A stretch of 32,987 nt of DNA from CAYOBW01 sp964402115 (GTDB lineage Bacteria > Verrucomicrobiota > Kiritimatiellia > UBA8416 > CAYOBW01). Under the pieces are notes generated by a model. It had not been told where the DNA came from and searched no databases. It saw nothing but the letters and a program-made list of their open reading frames with translations. A program made the position numbers and the translations under genes. The number at the start of each line of letters is the position of its first letter. Within the stretch, counting starts at the first letter, position 1. Positions 23,701 through 30,366 of this stretch are shown piece after piece. Location: NCBI GenBank assembly GCA_964402115.1, contig CAYOBW010000047.1, positions 1 to 32,987 of the forward strand, written 5' to 3'.

Positions 23701-25096
23701 GTCCCGCCAGCGCCCGCGCCATCAGCCCCTCGCCCAGCCGGACAACGCACTGCGGATACCGGCTGCGGTCCGACAACCCGGCCGCCCAACGGACAAGCGA
23801 CTGGGCTCTCTCGACCTGGTCGTTCAGCGCATACGCCTTGACGGCCACATCGCACCACCATTCGTGCGGTTCCACCCCCTCGACAACGCCCATGGCCTCT
23901 GCGAACTCCTGCTGGTTCAGCAAGAGGGCGGTACGGGTGCGGATGGCGTAGGCGTCGGCGCGGCCTTTGAGTAGAGCCAGCGCCGCGGCAGGACCATTCT
24001 GAAGGTTCTCAAGAGACGCCTTGAGCGCCGCGAGTTCGGCGAGCCGGTCGGCGTCACCCTCCGCCATCTTCTCCGCCTGCACAAGCAGAGGTGCCACGCT
24101 TTCAAGGTTGCCATGATCAGAGCCTGTTTCCGCCTGGTTCAGTCGAACTCGCACGATCAGCGCCAGTATGCTCGGAATGACGAGTCGATCAATCGACACG
24201 CCTGACGCGAGTGCCGTTTCCAGAACACGCGCCAGTTCCGCCGCGTGATCGTGGTTCCATCTCGCCAACTCGGAACGTAGGCAAGAAACGACGAGCAGAA
24301 AAGCCCCTGCGCCGGCCGGACCAACAGGGAGCGTCTCTTCGATGATCGAGCCACTGCCGATTGACTCAATCGTGTCTGCAGGAAGATCCCCCCCTGCCTT
24401 GGATGAGCGTTGCCTGTCATCATTCCTAGCGGGATCTCCACCGCGTGACCCTCTCCATTGAGTTCGCGGAAGGAGGCGATCCTTGTTAGGCGACACCGCC
24501 CCGACAAGGCTCTCCCGAAATGCCATCCCGGCGGAACTGCTGCCGCCCTCCGATGCACCACCCTCCAAGGTTGACAGTAAGAGTAGATCCAACTTTCTTT
24601 CGATCTGACGCAACGCTGGATCATCCGCCAAGTCGTCGTACATCTGTCGAGCCAGTGGCGGCCTTAAGGCGATCAAGCGCTCCACGATATCTTGCCAAGC
24701 ATAGACGTGGACTTCAAACAGCTCACTCTTTCGGTGCTGCTGTGTGAGTTCAAGGGCAAGACGCTGAATCGGCTCATGTCTTTGCGCCGTGGTAGCCAAT
24801 ATGAATGTTGTCAGCTTCGGGCTGAACGCCTTGGCCTTCTCGATCTCCTTGAGCAGTTCCGCTTTTGCCACCTGTTGGCCGGTGAGGAGTTCCTTGCACT
24901 TGCACTGAACACCGACGACCTCTGAGGTGCCATGCGGTTGGCCGACAATATCCACCCCGTTCTGAGACTGCCCGTTTCGCCCCACGCGCTGGGCGTGTGG
25001 GTCATCCCATACCTTCATCCACAAGTCCAAGCAGAGCATCTCGAACTCCTCTGGGCTTGTCGGCGGAAGGTGCGGCATCTGTGGCTTGAACGTCAT
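20711..25096 (-). CDS. 1461-aa multidomain protein: Mrr-like nuclease + TPR-like region + PIN-like segments
   Basis: Residues 1-150 form a PD-(D/E)xK restriction-endonuclease-like domain of the Mrr type: EEFE (16-19), GVDIV with Asp49, then VVGVQCKCKE giving Q64-x-K66. A low-complexity linker (about 175-250) follows. About 260-890 is a helical repeat region; around 690-800 it has TPR-like units (RNNLAHIYSF, HAFNLAVCLTQMF). Near 993 a PIN-like start VVADLSALITLHRLGLLDAA precedes LPTVLEDSRR. A second one near 1134 (VMVDLTTLETVANAGLLNTV) is followed by PLLADDRVCQAF near 1235, a typical third PIN acidic motif. No NTPase motif is visible. The ATG at 25096 overlaps the hsdS stop (ATGA). The domain calls are motif-based; the combined function is inference. 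Confidence 0.85.
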   Translation of the reverse strand: MTFKPQMPHLPPTSPEEFEMLCLDLWMKVWDDPHAQRVGRNGQSQNGVDIVGQPHGTSEVVGVQCKCKELLTGQQVAKAELLKEIEKAKAFSPKLTTFILATTAQRHEPIQRLALELTQQHRKSELFEVHVYAWQDIVERLIALRPPLARQMYDDLADDPALRQIERKLDLLLLSTLEGGASEGGSSSAGMAFRESLVGAVSPNKDRLLPRTQWRGSRGGDPARNDDRQRSSKAGGDLPADTIESIGSGSIIEETLPVGPAGAGAFLLVVSCLRSELARWNHDHAAELARVLETALASGVSIDRLVIPSILALIVRVRLNQAETGSDHGNLESVAPLLVQAEKMAEGDADRLAELAALKASLENLQNGPAAALALLKGRADAYAIRTRTALLLNQQEFAEAMGVVEGVEPHEWWCDVAVKAYALNDQVERAQSLVRWAAGLSDRSRYPQCVVRLGEGLMARALAGHDKGVNILPQDIRPYERDRLEVVADTLRPVLQTIHTAGKPTSGLDMVALQIAWQANHLLQRREVAAELLGLMNVWTPVPIGVGQGVVLGYIEAPPDLPDRLRKDHPGDLDAVMLAAVIEAGSLGRYADAFVKAKELVPLADSNEKKEELFKLFHTIWQSIEGPAVAECEAIAGPLVAHNPRLHAIFAAGIALRRGDADGAIAILDGQEAEEDPFWLQYRANSCLQKRQLAEAVDFLLSAAKITGHADLLHKTGDVAFQAKRYDVAVWCYERLAEIQPRNLPVRNNLAHIYSFVLHDLAKAAEQFRALRAAEPDNAMHAFNLAVCLTQMFRHEEALVLYHQLCSQDSPLIQAVLGRAQLQHGMGRPDAALASLVPFRERFWHVPDFLMLFMTVAHAAGNDAAADEALMGLEQARVQGAVKPETFRQIHEDEGLELLKQSITRTQARNERLHTGMLKGRMPWVWAEQVSQNAIYWGWRIRTQEMGWIDDEPTNRARFSLYSTNGFHPRQTEEGRRTLLPLAWPSPGTKVVADLSALITLHRLGLLDAAAAYFGEVLVPAGYLPTVLEDSRRMVFHQRSQQQSAEQIAKLVNSGRIVVLAEGTDPAAAMAIADEYADSAVHRYRLRDLIGPVHQVGLISDTDFAGISRLCVKLSAVDEQQPALGQFQDVMVDLTTLETVANAGLLNTVAGFYRLRITAGAHREVIQRLDAVAYQEETRQWHMDLWTRLRGDPRFKFVAHTVPEEMRHSDGAAKDYLPFLACFVARETRLPLLADDRVCQAFALNDVPDAPSAAFGSDVVALALLAAGKLDVDKAAAASRQLMQWRYRFMVPSPEILKTLSDQYRGTVPGIALQEVAEYVHDCMRDPGLFGGREKTELGESMAGRLYMAWGAVVPEFLTLVWQDDTFSPEAATRLTQWSIRELLPSCPRVIDGRTRVRMGSLTPRLVLSRTLVALSALPGNPRLADAMQAMKEALELTTDEYHRILTEVLHDTARTTAES

Positions 25097-26788
25097 GGGA
25101 GCGCCTTGCGGTCGACTGCGTCGAACCCGCTCCGCCCGCCGTTGCAGACATGATGCACCACCGCTGCGGCGAGGGTGTCGGCGTCGGCGCGGGATTGGGT
25201 CAATCTGGCATTTAGCGCGTCGCACAGGGCTATNNNNNNNNNNGATCCGCTTCTGCTCGGCGAGAGGGGGGAGAGGCACGGGCAGAGCATGGATACAATC
25301 TCTTGTCACGTTCCGCATGGAACTGCTCGTTCCAGACGCGTGTCGTGCGTAGTAGGATCGGCTGGCGTCGGAGTTATTTGCGAGATTCAAGAAGTCGCGG
25401 TCCAGACAATCAACAATGGCCAGACGAACGATCTTGTCGCTCAGCAGGAGGCGCGGGGGAGGATTGCGGACAACCACGCTTCGAGCCACAAGATCAGCGG
25501 TGTTCGCCCTCGTTATCAGGAAGTCTCCATCCTTCACCTCGCATTCCTCCCTGACAGCCAATGTGGCAGGCAGGGCCTTGTTCTCAGCAGGGTTGAATTG
25601 GCCCCATGTGACGGCGCTGACCTTCAAGACTCCCCACTCATCCTGAATTCGAGGCCGCCGCTCGCAGTGCGGACTACATCCGGCATCACTGTAGTGCACA
25701 CAACTGCCAAGGCGTACCCATTGCCACCCCGCCGGGAGGTCATAGGGCTCTTCATCAGGCTGCACCGCTGGGAGACCGACTGGCACAGTGCCACGCGTCG
25801 CGTTGGCATTGTCTTTCCTCTCTTTGGACACGCGTTCCATCAGAGTCTCTGCCGCCTCGTCCTTCTCATCTTGCGGCACGAGGCGGCCTTGGACGGCGAG
25901 TTGGAGGATCGTTTTGCGGAGTTCGGCGACGGAGGCGGGGGTGGTTGCCAGAAGGTTGAAGGATGAGGGCTGAAGGATGGTGGAGAAGGATGAAGGGTGA
26001 AGGCTGAGGGATGAAGTGGGGGCAGTCAGAGCATGCAGGCAGGAGGAGACCAGAACCGTGTGGCGTGCGTTGCGTTCCTTCTGCCGCGACTCCAGTTCGT
26101 CACACCGATTCATCAACTCGTCCACCCTCGCCACAATCCGCTTCTGCTCGGGGAGAGGGGGCAAGTCCAACTCCAGCGAGCCGAGTGCCTGTCCGTTGAC
26201 GTTCGGCTGACCCGTTCCAGCGGATTTCAATCGTAGTTGCTCCCAGTAATCAGGAGACTCAAGGAACAGCTTGAGAAACCGAGGAAATGTGCGGTTGGAT
26301 GGGACAACGCGGATCAAATATGACGCAAAAACTGCACGAACGGGCGTCTCTGAGATCAGGTAGGTCTTGCCGATGGTGCCACCCGTTCTGGCGATGAGAA
26401 TATCCCCGGGATGGAGTTCGTACTTCGGCACGTCTTTGTCTTCAATCTCGCAGCCTGGCACCGAATCCCAATTCACATGGTTGTCTTGAATGTCCGTGAT
26501 TCTGAGTAACCGCACCGCGGTAATGGATGGGTTTGCAGATGCGGTGTATCCGTAATGAATGCGTGTGGCGACATTACGCAGGCTGACTTGCCGACGGCCA
26601 TCTTTCTCACTTCTACCTTCGTGCTCTTCGTGTTCTTCGTGGTGAATCTTCCCCTTCCCGCTCCCCTTCTCCTGCGGCACGAGAGTTCCCCGCACCGCCA
26701 ACTGCAGGATCAGCTCGCGCAGTTTGGGCACGCCGCCGGGGGCTTCGGCGAGGAGGTCGAAGTTGTCGAGCAGGGTGGCGGAGTTCAT
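25093..26788 (-). CDS. hsdS: Type I restriction-modification specificity subunit (interrupted by assembly gap)
   Basis: The protein has the two-half HsdS layout. The conserved segment PKLRELILQLAVRGTLVPQ is followed by target-recognition domain 1 (VRLLRITDIQ to LELDLPPLPEQKRIVARVDE). Then comes a second copy, AELRKTILQLAVQGRLVPQD, with domain 2 (LPAGWQWVRLGSC to LPVPLPPLAEQKRI). The C-terminal helix IALCDALNARLTQSRADADT follows the gap. The frame is kept only if the gap is a multiple of three; by analogy with the first half about 21 bases are missing, giving about 568 aa. HsdS chooses the methylated and cleaved DNA sequence. Two dispersed repeats sit inside linkers. No ribosome binding site precedes the ATG at 26788, because a repeat lies there. 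Confidence 0.92.
25234..25243. other. Assembly gap inside hsdS
   Basis: Ten Ns lie between QKRI and IALCDAL of HsdS. In-frame continuation is only possible if the true gap differs from ten. Ignoring this creates a false fusion of hsdS with the downstream 1461-aa protein. Confidence 0.98.
25951..26016. repeat. GAAGGATGAAGGxTGA-type simple repeat inside hsdS
   Basis: Units such as GAAGGATGA, GGGCTGA, GAAGGGTGA and GGGATGA follow each other for about 65 bp. In HsdS they encode a Ser/Leu/Phe/His-rich linker (SSLSLHPSSF..ILQPSSF) just before the second conserved half. Confidence 0.7.
26616..26645. repeat. CACGAAGAACACGAAG-type repeat inside hsdS
   Basis: The plus strand reads CCTTCGTGCTCTTCGTGTTC then TTCGTGGTGA. 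In HsdS it encodes HHEEHEEHEG immediately after LVPQEKGSGKGKI, at the linker before target-recognition domain 1. The same element occurs at 26803-26827 and 30298-30361. Confidence 0.75.
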
Positions 26789-26802
26789 CGGGATTTCACC
26801 GC

Positions 26803-26827
26803 GAAGAGCACGAAGGACACGAAGGGG
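26803..26827. repeat. CACGAAGGACACGAAG-type repeat between the DUF4062 gene and hsdS
   Basis: The plus strand reads GAAGAGCACGAAGGACACGA then AGGGG in the 43-bp gap between the two genes, where the hsdS ribosome binding site would be expected. Confidence 0.75.
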
Positions 26828-26831
26828 GAGT

Positions 26832-28811
26832 TCATGGCCGGGCCTTTCGGAGCCAGGCACGGCCCTTGTCAGTCAGCCGGTACTTCTGGAGGCGGTTAGT
26901 GGGTTTGTCGGGGACGGTCATTTCGATCAGGCCGGCCTCCAGCAACGGCGCCACATGCCGCCGGTAGTTGAGGTAGGCGTTGGCAAGATGAACGGCGCCG
27001 AGCAGTTCCGTCTTCGAGATCGCTCGTTCCTGGCAGGCGGCCAGCATGCCGGCGACTTGCTCAACCACTTGCTCATCGGCTTGCGAGGTGGCAGGATTCC
27101 GTTTTTCTCTGGACCTGGTCCCAAACCGTCCGGTCTTTCTCCCGGAAGGGTGTCGTTGTAATGCATTGCCCGACAACGTGTTGCGCTTACGTTGTGGCGT
27201 TGCGATGTTGCCTGTATGCTTAGACGGAACCGTCTTCGGTGTCCCTTTTGTGCCTCCTTGTTTGACGGGTTTGACGGGTTTGTGACGGGTTCCCCGTATG
27301 TGCATGTGAGTCATTTGAGTCGTTTCTGAGTCGTTTCTCGGCAAGTGCCGTTGCGAGTCATTTGAGTCGTTCGTGAGTCGTTTCCCCACCAGAACATAAC
27401 TGGCGTTCCTCCCCATACCGTGCCGGGTGAAGACGCTCTTGGCTACCAAGTCCGCCAGATCCCTTATGGCTGTCGGCCGACTGACGTTCGCAACCCGCTG
27501 GTATATGGCGTTGGTGATCTTGCCATCCCTCTTGATCACGACCACTGCTCGGCTTTGCCGCTCATTCAACCCCAGTTTGCTCATCACCTCCTCCGTCAGC
27601 CAGTCCCTGCCGATGGTGGCAACAAACTCGCCTCCGGACTGCTTGAACACCGGTTCCGGCAGGGCATGATCCACGCTCTCCCGGATCATCATCAGCGTGC
27701 CGGTACCGTACTTCTCGATGTAGCCGGCCAGAAACAAGGCTTCGCACACCCGATGGTTCCGGGTGATTGAGCGGTGCGGAACGCGAAGACTGTCCGGCGT
27801 GAGCGGCGGCAGCAATTCGCCGGGATTCCATATCTCGACCCTGTCCGCAAACACGGCCACCTGGACGGCGGCCTGGCTGGTGTAATCCCGGTGCGCCAAG
27901 GCGTTGACGACGGCCTCGCGAACGACATCGGGCGGAATCTCCGGCCTCACGGGCGCCTGCGGCCCCAGGGCGCGTGTTCCGACACTGAGGTTCGTGACCG
28001 ACAGAACGAAATTCGCGGCGGCTTCCACCTGCGAGAAGAGCGCGCCTTTGAAGATTCGGTAGAACGGGGCGGGACGCATGATTTCCGTGCCGTGGAAGTG
28101 CATGCAACGGACTTCGGCGCACGGAATAAACCGCTGGGGCGTCCGACCGAACAACAGTATGGCGGCATTCAAGGGCGTGCCATCGCGCAAGAGTCCCAGA
28201 TGGATCAGAACATCCTGCACGGGCGTGTCTTCGGCCAGGGGAAAATCCCGTTTGGCTCTGGCCAGGTGGACGAACGATGCAACCGCGTCGGCGTCCAGAT
28301 CGGCAAGACTCGCGCCATCGCAGGGCCGTTCATCGAACGGCTTTTCCGATACCACCCCGTGCCTGGCCAATTCATCCACCAGGCTGGCGTAAACGGCGGA
28401 CTTGAGATCGGCAATGTCCCCGAACCGCCGCCGGATCAGTTGATCGCCGGCTTTTCGAATCAGCGCCGCCATTTTCGGATGCCGCCCCTTGTCGTCCGTG
28501 CCTTTAACGTAGATCAGCCGCGTCTTGCCCTGTTGGGTGGCACGCTCAAACTCGCGCTCTGTGGGCGACTGGCCGGATACGTCCTCGTAGCCGTATTCCT
28601 TGCCGAACAGGCCCAGGTAGACGTCGCATCGGTCCACCTCGTCGAGATAGACATCGTCCGCACGGCGATCCGAGGCCGGCAGCCTTTCAAACAGGAACAC
28701 GTCGAAGAAACGGCGCAGAAGGGCATCTCCCTCGATGTAATCCTTCAGCGCCTGCCGTTCTTCGGTCAGCTCCTTCTGAACGCTGCTGATGAAGATGCGG
28801 TAACGCGTCAT
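26832..28811 (-). CDS. DUF4062 + HATPase + winged-helix protein of the R-M operon
   Basis: This 659-aa protein starts with a DUF4062 domain (residues 1-130; RYRIFISSVQKEL, RCDVYLGLFGKEYG, TEREFERA), a TIR-like Rossmann fold seen in signalling and defence proteins. Next is a Schlafen-AlbA-like remnant (about 175-280; NAAILLFGRTPQRFIP) and a GHKL-type ATPase resembling COG2865: N-box EAVVNALAHRDY (299-310), VEIWNPGELL and EKYGTGTLMM. A repeat-encoded linker (about 470-590) precedes a C-terminal winged helix (SKTELLGAVHLANAYLNYRR to LTDKGRAWL). The ATG at 28811 overlaps the hsdM stop (ATGA). Such proteins often accompany type I R-M genes; their exact role is unknown, perhaps regulation or an additional defence effector. 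Confidence 0.87.
   Translation of the reverse strand: MTRYRIFISSVQKELTEERQALKDYIEGDALLRRFFDVFLFERLPASDRRADDVYLDEVDRCDVYLGLFGKEYGYEDVSGQSPTEREFERATQQGKTRLIYVKGTDDKGRHPKMAALIRKAGDQLIRRRFGDIADLKSAVYASLVDELARHGVVSEKPFDERPCDGASLADLDADAVASFVHLARAKRDFPLAEDTPVQDVLIHLGLLRDGTPLNAAILLFGRTPQRFIPCAEVRCMHFHGTEIMRPAPFYRIFKGALFSQVEAAANFVLSVTNLSVGTRALGPQAPVRPEIPPDVVREAVVNALAHRDYTSQAAVQVAVFADRVEIWNPGELLPPLTPDSLRVPHRSITRNHRVCEALFLAGYIEKYGTGTLMMIRESVDHALPEPVFKQSGGEFVATIGRDWLTEEVMSKLGLNERQSRAVVVIKRDGKITNAIYQRVANVSRPTAIRDLADLVAKSVFTRHGMGRNASYVLVGKRLTNDSNDSQRHLPRNDSETTQMTHMHIRGTRHKPVKPVKQGGTKGTPKTVPSKHTGNIATPQRKRNTLSGNALQRHPSGRKTGRFGTRSREKRNPATSQADEQVVEQVAGMLAACQERAISKTELLGAVHLANAYLNYRRHVAPLLEAGLIEMTVPDKPTNRLQKYRLTDKGRAWLRKARP
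27261..27387. repeat. Tandem simple repeats inside the DUF4062 gene
   Basis: Bases 27261-27292 contain TTTGACGGG repeated about three times. Bases 27306-27387 contain two ~34-bp copies of GAGTCATTTGAGTCGTTxxT-GAGTCGTTTC. They encode the linker PVKPVKQ and NDSNDSQ..NDSETTQ between the ATPase and the C-terminal winged helix. Confidence 0.65.
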
Positions 28812-30280
28812 CGGGTACTCTCCAGCGCCTTGGCCAGTTCGTCCCTCAGGGCATCGCGCGCGGCGGCGACCTCGATCAGCAGTTTTCTGTAATCGGCGAG
28901 GAGTTCGTCGGGATCGCCGTGCTTGGCGGCTTCGGCGTTGGGGTTCTTGATATCGAGGTTGTAGTTGCGGGCTTTGATCTCGTCGAGGGTTACCTGCCAG
29001 GCGAGGGGCGTTTCCTTGCGGCGGGCACGGCCGGCGGCGGTGTCCTTGCACCACCAGTCCTTCTCAGTCTTGAACTCCTCGACGGCGATGGGCCGTGTCT
29101 TGTTGTAACTCTTTACGCCCGGCGGGTATGGGTGGTCGTAGTACCACACCGTCTTTGTCGGCTCGCCTTTGGTGAAGAAAAGGAGGTTGGTCTTGATGCC
29201 GGTGTAGGGACTGAACACGCCGTTGGGCAGGCGGATGACCGTGTGCAGGTTGCACTCCAGCAGCAGGTTCTCCTTGATGCGCGTCTTGACTCCCTCGCCG
29301 AACAGGGAGCCGTCCGGCAACACAATGCCGGCGCGCCCGCCGGGGCGGAGCAGTTTGACGATGAGGGAGAGGAACAGGTCCGCGGTCTCGCGCGTGCGGA
29401 AGGGCTGCGGGAAATTGTCTTCCACGCCGTCCTCCTCCATGCCGCCGAAGGGCGGATTGGTTACGATGCAGTGGACGGCATCCTTCGGGCCGTAGTCACG
29501 GAGCGGACGCGCGAGGAGATTGCCGCGCTGGAGAAACGACGGATCGTCTATGCCATGCAGGAGCATGTTGGTGCTGGCAAGCATGTGAGGAAGCGGCTTC
29601 TTCTCGACGCCGCGCAGGGATGCTTGCAGGATGCGTTCCTGATCGGGCGTTTTGACCTGCCTGCGCTTGTGTTCAATGGTGCACGTGAGGAAGCCACCGG
29701 TGCCGCAGGCGGGGTCCAGCACGATTTCATCGAGTTGCGAATTGACCATCTCGACCATGAACTGCGTGACCGCGCGGGGCGTGTAGTACTCGCCGGCGTT
29801 GCCGGCGGACTGGAGGTCGCGGAGAATCTTCTCGTAGATATCGCCCAGGAGATGGCGCTGGGACGAGGAATTGAAGTCTATGTCCTCCTGGATCTTGTTG
29901 GCGACCTGGCGAAGGAGGGTGCCGGACTTCATGTAGTTGTAGCCGTCCTCGAAGATCGAGCCGACCACGATGGCGCGTTTGTCCGCGCCGGCGGTGACAG
30001 CGAGGGTCTTGAGCTTCGGGAACATCTCGTTGTTCACGAAGTCGATCAACTCCTCGCCGGTCATCCCTTCCGGGTTGGCAGCCCAATTGCGCCAGCGGAA
30101 GCGGCTGGGGATCGGGGACTTGTACTGCGGGTTGCGCAGTTCCCATTCGCGCTCGCGATCATCGAAGATCTTGAGAAACATCATCCAGACCATCTGACTG
30201 ATGCGCTGGGCGTCGCCGTCCACGCCGACATCCTTGCGCATGATATCCTGGATGATCTTAACCAGGGTTGTGATAGACAT
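28808..30280 (-). CDS. hsdM: Type I restriction-modification DNA methyltransferase subunit
   Basis: This 490-aa protein has the HsdM N-terminal helical domain (residues 1-140) and an N6-adenine methyltransferase core. Motif I is LDPACGTGGFL (about residue 188) for S-adenosylmethionine, and the catalytic motif IV is NPPFGG (about residue 273). YYTPRAVTQFMVEMV before motif I and RLPNGVFSPYTGIKTNLLFF after motif IV are standard for type I M subunits. With HsdS it methylates the host target; with HsdR added it restricts unmodified DNA. It follows hsdR by 86 bp containing an inverted repeat, and overlaps the next gene by 4 bp. Confidence 0.96.
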   Translation of the reverse strand: MSITTLVKIIQDIMRKDVGVDGDAQRISQMVWMMFLKIFDDREREWELRNPQYKSPIPSRFRWRNWAANPEGMTGEELIDFVNNEMFPKLKTLAVTAGADKRAIVVGSIFEDGYNYMKSGTLLRQVANKIQEDIDFNSSSQRHLLGDIYEKILRDLQSAGNAGEYYTPRAVTQFMVEMVNSQLDEIVLDPACGTGGFLTCTIEHKRRQVKTPDQERILQASLRGVEKKPLPHMLASTNMLLHGIDDPSFLQRGNLLARPLRDYGPKDAVHCIVTNPPFGGMEEDGVEDNFPQPFRTRETADLFLSLIVKLLRPGGRAGIVLPDGSLFGEGVKTRIKENLLLECNLHTVIRLPNGVFSPYTGIKTNLLFFTKGEPTKTVWYYDHPYPPGVKSYNKTRPIAVEEFKTEKDWWCKDTAAGRARRKETPLAWQVTLDEIKARNYNLDIKNPNAEAAKHGDPDELLADYRKLLIEVAAARDALRDELAKALESTR

Positions 30281-30297
30281 GGGTCCCTTTCACCTTT

Positions 30298-30361
30298 CCT
30301 TCGTGCTCTTCGTGGTGACTTTTGGGGGAGCGCACCACGAAGGACACGAAGAGCACGAAGG
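30298..30361. repeat. Inverted CACGAAG-type repeat between hsdR and hsdM
   Basis: CCTTCGTGCTCTTCGTGGTG (30298-30317) faces CACCACGAAGGACACGAAGA and on to GCACGAAGG (30333-30361), separated by 15 bp. The transcript could form a long hairpin here, but there is no U-tract. It may lower or adjust hsdM expression relative to hsdR. Confidence 0.75.
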
Positions 30362-30366
30362 ACACG

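Noticed and set aside
20711..26860. A single 2049-aa HsdS-Mrr-TPR-PIN fusion protein
   Set aside because: It exists only because translation was carried across the ten Ns. The true hsdS C-terminus (LCDALNARLTQS...) is in another frame and stops at 25093, overlapping the ATG of the next gene.
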